A stretch of 36,315 nt of DNA from Desulfonema limicola. Its GTDB lineage: Bacteria; Desulfobacterota; Desulfobacteria; Desulfobacterales; RPRI01. Made by a program: the position numbers and the translations under genes. Of this stretch, positions 26,245 to 34,719 are shown one piece after another. Numbering within the stretch: the stretch's first letter is position 1; the number at the start of each line of letters is the position of its first letter. The stretch covers positions 1 through 36,315 of the forward strand of contig DYJH01000017.1 in NCBI GenBank assembly GCA_020723255.1. Reading direction: 5' to 3'. The notes beneath the pieces were generated by a model. It searched no databases and had not been told where the DNA came from. It saw only the letters and a program-made list of their open reading frames with translations.

Positions 26245-27482
26245 TGTTTGAGAGAATTATGAAAAAGACGTGAACCGGTAACCACATCTTTAAAACATCG
26301 CAAATATTTGTTCAACATTTCCTGAAACTGAAAATGCGAAAGCCGCTCATAACCCCTTTCTACCAGATCTGCATAAAGTTCTTTGCTCGCTGTGATTTTT
26401 TCAATACATTGAACTATATCGCCAGGTTTTCTGGGATCAAAATATAAAACAGCATTGCCTCCGACCTCCGGCAGGCTGGTCACATCACTGCAAAGAGCCG
26501 GTTTACCGAATAGCATTGCCTCTAAGACAGGGATTCCAAACCCTTCATAAAGGGACGGAAATACCAGAAAGTAACAACCTTTCCATACGGCAATCAATTG
26601 ATCTTCCGGCAAATACCCCAAAAAATGCACACGCTGTTCCAAACCCATACGCCTGACCTTATCTTTTAAATTCTGTTGCGCACTATCCAGCGCACCTGTA
26701 AAAACAAGGTCTAAGGCAAAATCGGGATTGCGGGACAAATACATTCCATAAGAGGTAAGCAACATGAGATGATTTTTATGCGGCCAGAAATTTGCAGGAT
26801 AAAACATATAAGGATGCCGGTCAATGCCAAGAAGGCGAAGGCATTTAACAATATCTGACGGGTCAGAACTTCCAAGCCGTGATTGGATACAGTTATAAAT
26901 AGTATAAATTTTTTCGGGATTGATCTTAAGATATTTTATTACAGATTGCCGGACGAATTCGGAAATACAGATTACGGCATCTGCTCTTTTTGACACATCT
27001 TTATAAAAAGATTCCCGTATATCTATCTCCTTTGGGGTGAAAAATTGCGGGTAATCTTTATGCTGCAGATCATGGATCAGAGAAACCACAGGAATGCCCT
27101 GTTCTGCATGTGCAGGGGAGGTGAAAGGACAGAAAAGAACATCAACACCTCTTGAAGACAGCAGCCCATTATGATTTAGTATTTCAGTGTAATGCCGCCG
27201 TAATAAACGGTATATTTTCCGCAATCCTCTTTCAATCCTGGAAGGAAAGTGTAAATTTATTGGAGTCTTTGAAGATTTTTCAGCAGTAACACAAAGCCGT
27301 TGTGTGTTACTGCTGTCTAAATATGCAAGCTCGTTATCATTCCAAGTCGCAGTAAGTATCAGAAATCTGTCCCCGGTGGCCATTGTCTGGAAACCCTTCA
27401 GAAGCTCAATAGCTACCAATTTTGCGCCACCGTTATCTCCTCCGGGAAGAACCGGAGTCATATCAACTGCAATAAGCGCCAT
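26241..27482 (-). CDS. GT4 glycosyltransferase
   Basis: This 413-residue GT-B enzyme has an N-terminal acceptor domain (MALIAVDMTPVLPGGDNGGA), ICISEFVRQSV, FYPANFWPHKNH (start of the donor domain, ~227-238) and EGFGIPVLEAMLFGKPAL with the E-x7-E motif. It resembles WbdB/WbpY-type mannosyl- or rhamnosyltransferases. It overlaps the next gene by 4 bp and follows the Rmd-like gene after 51 bp. Confidence 0.92.
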   Translation of the reverse strand: MALIAVDMTPVLPGGDNGGAKLVAIELLKGFQTMATGDRFLILTATWNDNELAYLDSSNTQRLCVTAEKSSKTPINLHFPSRIERGLRKIYRLLRRHYTEILNHNGLLSSRGVDVLFCPFTSPAHAEQGIPVVSLIHDLQHKDYPQFFTPKEIDIRESFYKDVSKRADAVICISEFVRQSVIKYLKINPEKIYTIYNCIQSRLGSSDPSDIVKCLRLLGIDRHPYMFYPANFWPHKNHLMLLTSYGMYLSRNPDFALDLVFTGALDSAQQNLKDKVRRMGLEQRVHFLGYLPEDQLIAVWKGCYFLVFPSLYEGFGIPVLEAMLFGKPALCSDVTSLPEVGGNAVLYFDPRKPGDIVQCIEKITASKELYADLVERGYERLSHFQFQEMLNKYLRCFKDVVTGSRLFHNSLKQ

Positions 27483-27533
27483 GTATCATAATATCATCCG
27501 AAAAAAGTTGTTTATTATTTTTGATGAAATCCA

Positions 27534-28493
27534 TCAATTCTCATCCCAATAATCAATTATATCTTTCAAGCTCTTTTCCAAAGGGATAACATTGCTCCAT
27601 CCTAATTCCCGTTTAATTTTTTCATTTGATCCTATAATTTTCCTGTTATCCGCCGGCCTGATCAGGCGATCATCAACTGTGATATCCACTTCTACTCCTA
27701 ACTGGCTAGCCATGATATCGATGAGTTCCTTCAAAGAAATGCCCCTGCCGCTGCATACATTATAAACCTCTCCTCTCCTGCCTCTTTGCAGCAGCGAATG
27801 ATAGGCGCGAACAACATCGCGGACATCGGTAAAATCACGGATAATGGAAACATCCCCCGCAACTATGGCGCCTCTCTTTTTTCCGGATCTCTTCAATTCA
27901 ACCAATTGCCTTGCCAGTGAAGAAACCACAAAGACATCCCGCTGCATAGGCCCTATATGATTGAAGGACCTGGTCATGACAATATCCATTCCGTAGCCGC
28001 CAATATAAATCTGTGACAGATATTCCTGTGACACCCTGGCGACCGCATAAGGACTCACAGGATTCAAACGGCGGTCTTCCGTCAAGGGCAGGTCGTTGTC
28101 GTTGACATTTCCATACTCTTCCGAAGAACCGACAGAAAGTATACGAACATCCATATTCAACTTTCTTACAGCATCGATGAGATTAAGAAAAATATTCGTA
28201 TTGTTCCGGAAGCTCCGGACAGGCTCTTTCCAGCTTAAGGCAACGCTGCTAAACGACGCTAAATGGAGAATAGCAGTTGGCTGGAATTCTTTAATGATGG
28301 ATTTCACCTGCTCTTTTGACAAAAGATCGACCTGCTCGAAATCAATCTTGACGTTTTTATAGTGATCGAACATAAAACATGGAGTTTGCACGTCCACGCC
28401 TTTTAGGAGAAAACTATCTTTCGTACTTTCCAGGTATTCGGCAAAATGCCTTGCTACAAAACCGGAAAAACCGGTAATCAGGTATCTATTCAA
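27534..28493 (-). CDS. NAD(P)-dependent sugar-nucleotide epimerase/reductase, GMD/Rmd-like
   Basis: This 319-residue extended short-chain dehydrogenase has the nucleotide-binding motif TGFSGFVA (~7-14), VGSSEEYG (catalytic Ser/Glu region) and SPYAVAR as the Y-x-x-x-K position, with Arg in place of the usual Lys. The SFNHIGPMQ segment is typical of GDP-mannose 4,6-dehydratase/GDP-6-deoxy-4-keto-mannose reductase relatives. With wzm/wzt and WbdA/WbdB-like genes nearby, production of GDP-D-rhamnose is a fair guess, but no separate gmd gene is in the window. The start is TTG. No ATG lies early enough to keep the Rossmann motif. A GGGGGATAGGA stretch precedes it. Confidence 0.85.
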   Translation of the reverse strand: MNRYLITGFSGFVARHFAEYLESTKDSFLLKGVDVQTPCFMFDHYKNVKIDFEQVDLLSKEQVKSIIKEFQPTAILHLASFSSVALSWKEPVRSFRNNTNIFLNLIDAVRKLNMDVRILSVGSSEEYGNVNDNDLPLTEDRRLNPVSPYAVARVSQEYLSQIYIGGYGMDIVMTRSFNHIGPMQRDVFVVSSLARQLVELKRSGKKRGAIVAGDVSIIRDFTDVRDVVRAYHSLLQRGRRGEVYNVCSGRGISLKELIDIMASQLGVEVDITVDDRLIRPADNRKIIGSNEKIKRELGWSNVIPLEKSLKDIIDYWDEN

Positions 28494-28513
28494 ATTTCCT
28501 ATCCCCCTTAGAT

Positions 28514-28546
28514 AAAGCTCCGCTCTCTGGATTCCATGAGAGCTTT
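28514..28546 (-). promoter_or_regulatory. hairpin between the T1SS genes and the polysaccharide cluster
   Basis: Arms AAAGCTC (28514-28520) and GAGCTTT (28540-28546) can pair, with an alternative inner CTCTC/GAGAG pairing. The hairpin lies ~100 bp after the TolC-type stop and ~20 bp before the TTG start of the Rmd-like gene. No U-run follows, so it is not a clear terminator. It may be a leader structure affecting translation. No convincing promoter was seen in this 153-bp gap. Confidence 0.3.
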
Positions 28547-28646
28547 AAGCAACTGTTAGGAATTCTATTTTGATCCCAATAATTAATGCGGTTTTATGCA
28601 TGGAGCTATTTTGTTAAATTGCATTGCAGGGTTAATTGGAAAAGTT

Positions 28647-29990
28647 CTATTGAACCCTAAGCGAACCTGAATCAACCCCATCCAATCCAACATTTTCAAG
28701 CCCAATGTTATAAAACAGGGAGGCCCTGGCAACATGATATTGCATATATGCGTCGTTTATATCGGATTCGGATCTTGTAAGATTGTACTGAGCATCAAAC
28801 AAATCATTAATGGTGCCTATCCTGGTTTTATAGCGGGCATCTGCCATATTGTAGTTTTCCAGGGCGCTTTCTTTTGCTTTTAGAGCAAGGCCGATCAGCT
28901 TTTTGGCATCATCGATGTTCGTAAAAGATTTTACTATGTCAGCTTTGGCATCAGCAGCCTGCTTTTCAAGACTTTTTTTAAGAGCAGCAATATGTCTTAA
29001 ATCCGCCTGGTAAGAATATGTGGTCGTACCGCCGTCAAAAATATTCCAGCTAAGATTTATGCCGACGGTATAGCTGTCCTGTTTTGTTTTGGAATAAATA
29101 TAATCTTCATAATAGTTTTTCTGGTTCAGCCACGAAAAATCCAAAGTGACCCGCGGATAGTACTTGGAAAATGTTTGCTTTGCATCTCTTTCAGCAATTT
29201 CAATGCTCATCTGGCCGATAAACAAATCGGGACGTTTGGAAAGAGCCGTTGCTATTGCGGAGTTCTCATCGTAGCTAACGGTGAAATCGAAATGCTGCAA
29301 ATCTCCCACATATTCAACATCTTCATCAAAAGACGCAGAGCGATAGGTATTTAGCTGTGTTACCTGATTTTTAATGAGGTTTAAAATTTTGATTTCATCG
29401 GTGTGTGCTTTCGATAATTCCACTTCATTTTTCAGCACATCATTATACGGAGCTAAGCCGGCCTTGTAAAACACTTTTGACGCTTCAAGCTGACTTTCAA
29501 TTCGTTTTATTTCATTGTTGACTGTCTTTAAATCTTCACGTGACTTTAAAAGCTGCAAAAAGTCCTGCTGTATGTGGAAAATCAAATCCAGTCTTGCTAT
29601 ACTAAGTCTTGCGTTATCCGCATCAACTTGAATTTTTGCCTTCAAATAATTGCTTAATATTGAATAACCGGCAAACAACGGTTGAGAAATTTTCAGCCCA
29701 TTTGAAAATATATCACGATTCACATTGTCGGCAGTCAACACATTGCCATATAGTTCGTACCGTGAATAAGAGGATTGCAGAGTAAAGGATGGCATGAAAT
29801 ATCCACGCGCTGCCTTAACATTCATTTGGGCCTGCTCAAGAACCTGCCTTGCCGACTCTACGCTGGGGTTGGCCTTGAGCGCGGCCAAAACAGTCTGTTC
29901 AAGATTCAATTGGTCCGCCTGGGCTTTTGAATTAACAGAAAAGCATAAAAAAAACAGCATACATATAATAAAAAATATTCTGGTTTTCAT
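28647..29990 (-). CDS. TolC-family outer-membrane channel of a type I secretion system
   Basis: This protein of about 447 residues starts MKTRIFFIICMLFFLCFS with a signal peptide ending near KAQA. It shows the duplicated TolC helical layout, with LNLEQTVLAALKANPSVESA near the N-terminus and the equivalent second-half repeat of long alternating helices with coiled-coil character. An upstream GTG (30059) would extend the protein by 23 residues before the signal peptide, so the ATG at 29990 was chosen. It forms the outer-membrane exit duct for the exporter encoded just upstream. Confidence 0.92.
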   Translation of the reverse strand: MKTRIFFIICMLFFLCFSVNSKAQADQLNLEQTVLAALKANPSVESARQVLEQAQMNVKAARGYFMPSFTLQSSYSRYELYGNVLTADNVNRDIFSNGLKISQPLFAGYSILSNYLKAKIQVDADNARLSIARLDLIFHIQQDFLQLLKSREDLKTVNNEIKRIESQLEASKVFYKAGLAPYNDVLKNEVELSKAHTDEIKILNLIKNQVTQLNTYRSASFDEDVEYVGDLQHFDFTVSYDENSAIATALSKRPDLFIGQMSIEIAERDAKQTFSKYYPRVTLDFSWLNQKNYYEDYIYSKTKQDSYTVGINLSWNIFDGGTTTYSYQADLRHIAALKKSLEKQAADAKADIVKSFTNIDDAKKLIGLALKAKESALENYNMADARYKTRIGTINDLFDAQYNLTRSESDINDAYMQYHVARASLFYNIGLENVGLDGVDSGSLRVQ

Positions 29991-30070
29991 GAGAGACCCG
30001 CTTATAGATAAATGCTTGCATAAAGAAAACAAATTCTTAGTCCGGCTATTAAAATTCACAATTCATGTCG

Positions 30071-31411
30071 TCAGGGTTCACGAATGCTTTCATCAAAAAT
30101 GGAAATCATCGGATATAGAAGATAGGAAACAATGGTTCTCTTACCCACAACAATCTCCGCTGACAGCGACATGCCTGCGATAAGCCGGGTATCCTCAGGA
30201 ACTTTCTTGAGTTTTGTCGAGTTCAGAGTAATTCTGCTTAAATAATACGGTCCCTCATCTTGCCGGGACGGATCAGTTATTGTATCTCCGCCTATACTTT
30301 TCAGAATCCCCTGCAACGACCCATGCTTTTGAAATGGGAATGCATCGATTTTAACTTTACATTTATCACCCTGTCGAATAAAACCGACATCCTGAGGCAA
30401 AATACGCGCCTCAACCTCGATCGGCTCATTCAAAGGAACCATGCTGAGCAATGCTTCGCCGGTTTTGGCAATTGATCCAACCGAGATATGACCTATCTCG
30501 AGAACGACGCTGTCCTGAGGAACGGTTATTTTAACCAGATCAGAATATAGCTCCGCCTTTGACAATTGCTGCAGACTAGTATCCGCATCGCTGCTGTTTT
30601 TAACAATTTCGGTTGAAAGCTCTTTTCTCCAGTTATTGATGAACACATCTTTTTCAGATTCAAGTTTTTGTATTTCAAAATTGTTTGCGGCAATTATTCT
30701 CTGGAGCGACTCTGCCTCGCTTTTATATCTGGAATAATCATTTTCAGCCTGCAAGAGATTCAATTTGGTATCATATCCGGCAGCATATACTTCATGACGC
30801 ATTTTCCGGATTTGATCCGCATATTCAATTTGATTTTTCAACTCTGAAACCTGGACGCTTGCCAATCTTGAAGCCTCTCTGGCGGATGATATTTGCGAAT
30901 CAAAGGATTGCATCTTGGAGTTATATTCCGCTGTGCGTTGCTTATAAATATTGTATTGCATCATATAGATCCCGTAAGGGTCTTTTGCAGGAACGGTATA
31001 ACTATTTTGGTTCAGTTCACATTTGGCCCTGTATATAACCGCTTTCGCATTTTCAATTCGAATGTTAACCTGGGCCATATCAGATTGTGCAAATGTGGGA
31101 TCAAGCGTAAGAATATTCTGGCCCTTCTTGACCACCTGCCCGACGCGTACGTCAATGCTTCTGACAATAGAATCAACAAGGGGACGCACAACAATTTCTC
31201 GTCCGATGCTGACGATTTTGCCCTGGGCTTTCACAATCTTATCAATTTTAAAAATACAAGCCCAGCATACGATAATGATGAAAAAAATGGTTAATGCATA
31301 AAGCGATGTTCTTCCCCAATCCGGCAGTTTAAATTCGTCTGTTTCGGTAAAATCATCCCTGAACCCGGTATCGCTCTGATTGTCTTTGTTTTTTTTCCAA
31401 AATTTAAACAT
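30071..31411 (-). CDS. HlyD-family type I secretion membrane-fusion protein
   Basis: This protein of about 446 residues has a short cytoplasmic start, one transmembrane helix (SLYALTIFFIIIVCWACIF, ~35-55), a lipoyl/barrel-sandwich half-motif (GKIVSIGREIVVRPL ... VRVGQVVKKGQNILTLD), long coiled coils (~110-260) and the returning barrel (VVLEIGHISVGSIAKTGEALLSMVPL), ending in beta-rich sequence. It bridges the inner-membrane ABC exporter and the TolC channel. The ATG at 31411 follows an AGAAGAGAG Shine-Dalgarno. A GTG three codons earlier is the alternative. Confidence 0.93.
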   Translation of the reverse strand: MFKFWKKNKDNQSDTGFRDDFTETDEFKLPDWGRTSLYALTIFFIIIVCWACIFKIDKIVKAQGKIVSIGREIVVRPLVDSIVRSIDVRVGQVVKKGQNILTLDPTFAQSDMAQVNIRIENAKAVIYRAKCELNQNSYTVPAKDPYGIYMMQYNIYKQRTAEYNSKMQSFDSQISSAREASRLASVQVSELKNQIEYADQIRKMRHEVYAAGYDTKLNLLQAENDYSRYKSEAESLQRIIAANNFEIQKLESEKDVFINNWRKELSTEIVKNSSDADTSLQQLSKAELYSDLVKITVPQDSVVLEIGHISVGSIAKTGEALLSMVPLNEPIEVEARILPQDVGFIRQGDKCKVKIDAFPFQKHGSLQGILKSIGGDTITDPSRQDEGPYYLSRITLNSTKLKKVPEDTRLIAGMSLSAEIVVGKRTIVSYLLYPMISIFDESIREP

Positions 31412-31426
31412 ATCCAACACTCTCTT

Positions 31427-33601
31427 CTATGCCTTCTGTACCTGTTGAGTCAGTTGCAGGTTCTTATCTTTTTGCACCAATAAATGCTTATTTTGTTTGA
31501 GCCACAAATCTCTGTATATCAGGCAGCGCGCCATTAACTCATCATGTGTTCCCAAATCGACGAATACGCCATCATTCATAACCAATATCTTTGAACAGTT
31601 CGAAAGCATGGAAAGCCTGTGGCTGATAATTATCATCGTTCGGTTCTGGGAAATTTTAGCTAAATTTTCCTGAATTATGGCTTCGCTCTCGGCATCCAAT
31701 GAACTGGTGGCTTCATCCATAATCATAATTGATGGGCGGGTTAACAGCGCCCTGGCAATAGCAAGCCGCTGCTTTTGACCGCCCGAAAGGTTGGATGCGT
31801 TTTCGCGCAACAAAGTATCATACCCTTGAGGTAGCTTTTTAACAAATTCATCCGCGCCTGCCATCATTGAGGCAGAAACGATCTCTTCAAATGTAGACTG
31901 TGGCTTAGTCAGAGCTATATTTTCCCGCACCGTGCCCCTGAAAAAGTAATTTTCCTGCAATACGGTTCCAATGCTCTTTCGTAAATGAGGCAAGTCAATT
32001 TCGCGAATATCCAGTCCATCGATTTGCACCAGTCCAACCTGTGGTATATATAGGCCCTGAATGATCCTTGCAAGCGTGCTTTTCCCGGATCCGCTTTTTC
32101 CGACAATTCCCAAGGATGCCCCGTTGCCTACATTCAATGTGCAGTTCATCAACGCATCGGTATTGGCGCCGGGGTATCGAAACGTCACATTTTGAAGCGA
32201 GATATTGCCGCGTATTTGAGGCACCAGCCCCCGCACACTTGCAGATCTTTCCGGCCGGGCATTCATGACATTGCCGAGCATTTCGACTGAAAGCCTTATT
32301 TCCTGAGCATCACTGATTAGGGTAACCAATTGCACCAGCGGCCCTGTGACGCGACTCGCCAACATATTAAAAGCAACCAGCGCGCCGACACTTATAACAC
32401 CGTTAATTACCAGATCGGCGCCGATCCAGGGAATCAACAATATAAGCGATTTTTGCATAAACAAAGAAAAAGTCTGAACACTGTTTGAAAAATTACCGAC
32501 ATCGAATCCCAGCAATGTGGTCTGTGTAGTCATTCGATCCCATTTTTTAATCTGAATGGGCTCAATCGCAAGAGTTTTGACGGTTCGCATGCCGGTAATC
32601 ATTTCCACCAGATTGGCTTGTCTTTCACCTTCTGCAATATATAGTTTCGTCAATTTTTTCTTGAAGTACGGTGCAGCGACGGCAAGAAGCGCGCCGATGA
32701 TCAGCGAAAAAGCTATGACTACAGCGGTCAATTTAGGGCTGTACATCCACAAAAAAGGAATCAGCACAAACAAGCTGGTCGCATCAAGAAATGTTAGAAA
32801 TATTTTACCAGTCAAAAATCCGCGAATTTTGCTTGTTTGTTGCATGTGCTTCAGCAGCACGCCTGAAGGATTGATATCAAAAAAATCGATAGGCAAAGAA
32901 GACAAATGCTGAAATGTTTTTTTCTCCAGTCGAAAATCAATTTTTCTGGTGGCATAAATTAACAGGTATTTTTTTAAAAAATTATAAAACACCTCGAAAA
33001 TAATAACGAGCAGTAAACCTAAAGATAATGCCTGCAAAGTAGTATAGCTGTGATGGGTCAGCACCTTATCGATGAGAAGCTGAAAATATAACGGGGCGCT
33101 AAGAGCTGTTATATTTAAAACCATCGCAATGATGGCCACATCCCTGAACACCCGTTTCTCTTTTAATATTTGCGGGATGAACCACAACAGACTGAACGGC
33201 TGATTTTCATCTGTGAGAGAAAATATTTTTTTTGATAAAATGCATATGCCGCTCCAGATCGAAGAAAATTCATCCTCGGTAAAAAGTATATTTTTTTTAT
33301 CGCGAAAAACATTTATCTTGTCTTCCGCAATTGCGATGATGACAAGTGGTTCTCCGTCTTTATCCCAGCTCAATATGGGCATTGACTTAGTGAATTTCTT
33401 TATGTTTGCTAAATCAGTTGTAACGGATTTGGCTTTATATTTTGTCTTCTTCAGGATTGCTACCAGCTCCTCAACTGAAACTTTTTCTTTGTCCAGGGCA
33501 TGATGATGTATAAGGCTATCGGGACTGATGTCCTCTCCGTGATGCCGCGCGATTGCACTGAAAAATTCTAAACTTTTTTTAACGCTAACAGTAAAAGACA
33601 T
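31427..33601 (-). CDS. HlyB-type ABC exporter with N-terminal C39-like domain
   Basis: In this protein of about 724 residues, residues ~1-125 are a C39-peptidase-like fold (SLEFFSAIARHHGEDIS) that lacks the catalytic Cys, as in HlyB, so it should bind but not cleave its substrate. The transmembrane domain occupies ~145-440. The ATPase has Walker A GKSGSGKST, signature LSGGQKQRLAIARAL, Walker B IMIMDEATSSLD and H-loop ISHR. The start at 33601 follows AGAGG by 7 nt. A frame extending to 33664 would begin upstream of the -10 box and was rejected. HlyB-type exporters send unfolded C-terminal-signal proteins (RTX, S-layer) through HlyD and TolC. No substrate gene lies in the window. Confidence 0.94.
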   Translation of the reverse strand: MSFTVSVKKSLEFFSAIARHHGEDISPDSLIHHHALDKEKVSVEELVAILKKTKYKAKSVTTDLANIKKFTKSMPILSWDKDGEPLVIIAIAEDKINVFRDKKNILFTEDEFSSIWSGICILSKKIFSLTDENQPFSLLWFIPQILKEKRVFRDVAIIAMVLNITALSAPLYFQLLIDKVLTHHSYTTLQALSLGLLLVIIFEVFYNFLKKYLLIYATRKIDFRLEKKTFQHLSSLPIDFFDINPSGVLLKHMQQTSKIRGFLTGKIFLTFLDATSLFVLIPFLWMYSPKLTAVVIAFSLIIGALLAVAAPYFKKKLTKLYIAEGERQANLVEMITGMRTVKTLAIEPIQIKKWDRMTTQTTLLGFDVGNFSNSVQTFSLFMQKSLILLIPWIGADLVINGVISVGALVAFNMLASRVTGPLVQLVTLISDAQEIRLSVEMLGNVMNARPERSASVRGLVPQIRGNISLQNVTFRYPGANTDALMNCTLNVGNGASLGIVGKSGSGKSTLARIIQGLYIPQVGLVQIDGLDIREIDLPHLRKSIGTVLQENYFFRGTVRENIALTKPQSTFEEIVSASMMAGADEFVKKLPQGYDTLLRENASNLSGGQKQRLAIARALLTRPSIMIMDEATSSLDAESEAIIQENLAKISQNRTMIIISHRLSMLSNCSKILVMNDGVFVDLGTHDELMARCLIYRDLWLKQNKHLLVQKDKNLQLTQQVQKA

Positions 33602-33634
33602 TTCTTTACCTCTACCGCTCATGACAAAAATATA

Positions 33635-33669
33635 CACATTATAAAATGTGCATTTTCGCCCCAAGCCAA
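33635..33669 (-). promoter_or_regulatory. T1SS promoter with palindrome over the -10 box
   Basis: A minus-strand TATAAT lies at 33643-33638, about 37 bp upstream of the exporter ATG. It sits inside a palindrome with arms CACATT (33635-33640) and AATGTG (33645-33650). A weak -35-like sequence (TTGGGG at 33664-33659 or TTGGCT at 33669-33664) lies upstream. A regulator bound to the palindrome would block RNA polymerase directly. The regulator is unknown. Confidence 0.5.
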
Positions 33670-33711
33670 ATTAATATTGTATGTTCCTTTTTTCACTAAA
33701 TAAAGTCGGGA

Positions 33712-34113
33712 TTATTTTTCGGCTAGCTTTTTTATTTCAAACGGCAACCGGCTGACAGTTTGCCACTGACCGTTACGCAAAAACTCTACGCGCATTTCAT
33801 GACGTCCGTATTCCGTGATAGATAGCCTTTTAACTTTAAAGTGCAGCCGTTGATGCTGCCGGTTAAAAATAACCTCTCGAGTTTGAAGCAGCTCTTTTTT
33901 TACCCCCGATGGAAAGGCATGGACTACTCGTGCCCTAAATATCTCCTCCTGCTCCGAATCTTTTTCCCAAAGAGTTCCTATACTTACTTGAGAGATAACG
34001 ATAGGCAGCGCTTCAGCCGCCCCTTCCTCAATACTTTGGATATAGGTTACCGCGTTGGTTTCCTGATCGGTTAAAATGTCTTTGCACAAAACAGACCATA
34101 CGTTTCTGATCAT
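33712..34113 (-). CDS. unrecognised 133-residue protein coupled to a HicB-type regulator
   Basis: This small soluble protein starts MIRNVWSVLCKDILTDQETN and has a predicted mostly beta fold (alternating short strands such as ALPIVISQVSIGTLW and RLHFKVKRLSI) ending in MRVEFLRNGQW. The layout recalls DUF6941-like proteins, but this is uncertain. No catalytic motif is visible. It starts 12 bp after the HicB-type stop, so it is in the same operon. It has no features of HicA (no double-stranded-RNA-binding toxin pattern with its His) and is longer than HicA, so it is not a normal toxin partner. There is a modest GGA upstream of the ATG. Confidence 0.7.
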   Translation of the reverse strand: MIRNVWSVLCKDILTDQETNAVTYIQSIEEGAAEALPIVISQVSIGTLWEKDSEQEEIFRARVVHAFPSGVKKELLQTREVIFNRQHQRLHFKVKRLSITEYGRHEMRVEFLRNGQWQTVSRLPFEIKKLAEK

Positions 34114-34125
34114 GGCACTATCCAG

Positions 34126-34614
34126 TTATTGAATCTGCATAATGGTGGAACTTGAATTGTTTCGCCATGAAAACTTAGGTTTATGGGGCGATGTAACTGT
34201 TACACTTGATCCCAGCTCGTGAACAAACTGCAAGGTCTCACGGATTTCCTCTCTGTAGGCAGCAGCAGCTTGTTTGAAGGTTTGCTCCTGAACATGGCGA
34301 TGACTTAAAATATATATTATGTATGTATTCAAGGAGACGCCTTCATTCTTAGCTTCGGTTACCAAAGCAGCATGAACTGCCCGCGGCAAACGAACCCGAA
34401 ACTGACCACTGTATTCTTCCAGGCAGCGGGCTATTGGCGCCGGTTTTTGTTCAGCCTGTTTTTCCATAAGATAATCGGTAATGGCCGTGTTAATTTCATC
34501 TACGGCCTGTGCTGCGGTTTTGGATATGCATTTTAAATGCGGAATTTCCGGAACCGTGGCAACATAGCCTTGTTTTTCATTGCTCCAAATCAATTGCAAG
34601 GAATAATTATCCAT
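34126..34614 (-). CDS. hicB: HicB-family regulator with ribbon-helix-helix C-terminus
   Basis: In this 162-residue protein, residues ~1-55 show the HicB partial RNase-H-like fold (YSLQLIWSNEKQGYVATVPE ... AAQAVDEINTAI) and residues ~75-115 a ribbon-helix-helix DNA-binding segment (FRVRLPRAVHAALVTEAKNE ... SLNTYI). The start is the ATG at 34614, with AAGGA 7 nt upstream. A longer frame beginning with TTG at 34692 coincides with the -35 box and was rejected. HicB normally neutralises HicA and represses its own operon. No hicA was found on either side, so this is an orphan regulator or belongs with the unrecognised 133-residue partner. Confidence 0.87.
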   Translation of the reverse strand: MDNYSLQLIWSNEKQGYVATVPEIPHLKCISKTAAQAVDEINTAITDYLMEKQAEQKPAPIARCLEEYSGQFRVRLPRAVHAALVTEAKNEGVSLNTYIIYILSHRHVQEQTFKQAAAAYREEIRETLQFVHELGSSVTVTSPHKPKFSWRNNSSSTIMQIQ

Positions 34615-34660
34615 CGTAATTCCTTTGGAATATGGTTTATGTAAAAATTTTTTTAACGGC

Positions 34661-34692
34661 ACCACATGTACCACATACGGTACCATTGTCAA
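34661..34692 (-). promoter_or_regulatory. hicB promoter with 9-bp direct repeats
   Basis: A minus-strand TTGACA at 34692-34687 is a perfect -35 box, followed 16 bp later by a weak TACATG -10. Just downstream of it, and overlapping the -10, are two direct repeats ACCACAT (plus-strand 34661-34667 and 34670-34676) spaced by nine bases, with a third partial copy TACCAT at 34681-34686. Ribbon-helix-helix repressors typically bind such tandem repeats, so autoregulation by the HicB-type protein is likely. Confidence 0.55.
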
Positions 34693-34719
34693 CCTTTTTT
34701 TATTAAGGTCGATATTGTT

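Noticed and set aside
33612-33619. AGCGGTAG resembling the RfaH ops element before the T1SS exporter
   Set aside because: One mismatch to GGCGGTAG, overlapping the Shine-Dalgarno region and very close to the start codon, with no other JUMPstart-like sequence. Likely chance.
34615-34692. N-terminal extension of HicB from a TTG at 34692
   Set aside because: The TTG is part of a perfect TTGACA -35 box, and the ATG at 34614 has its own Shine-Dalgarno.
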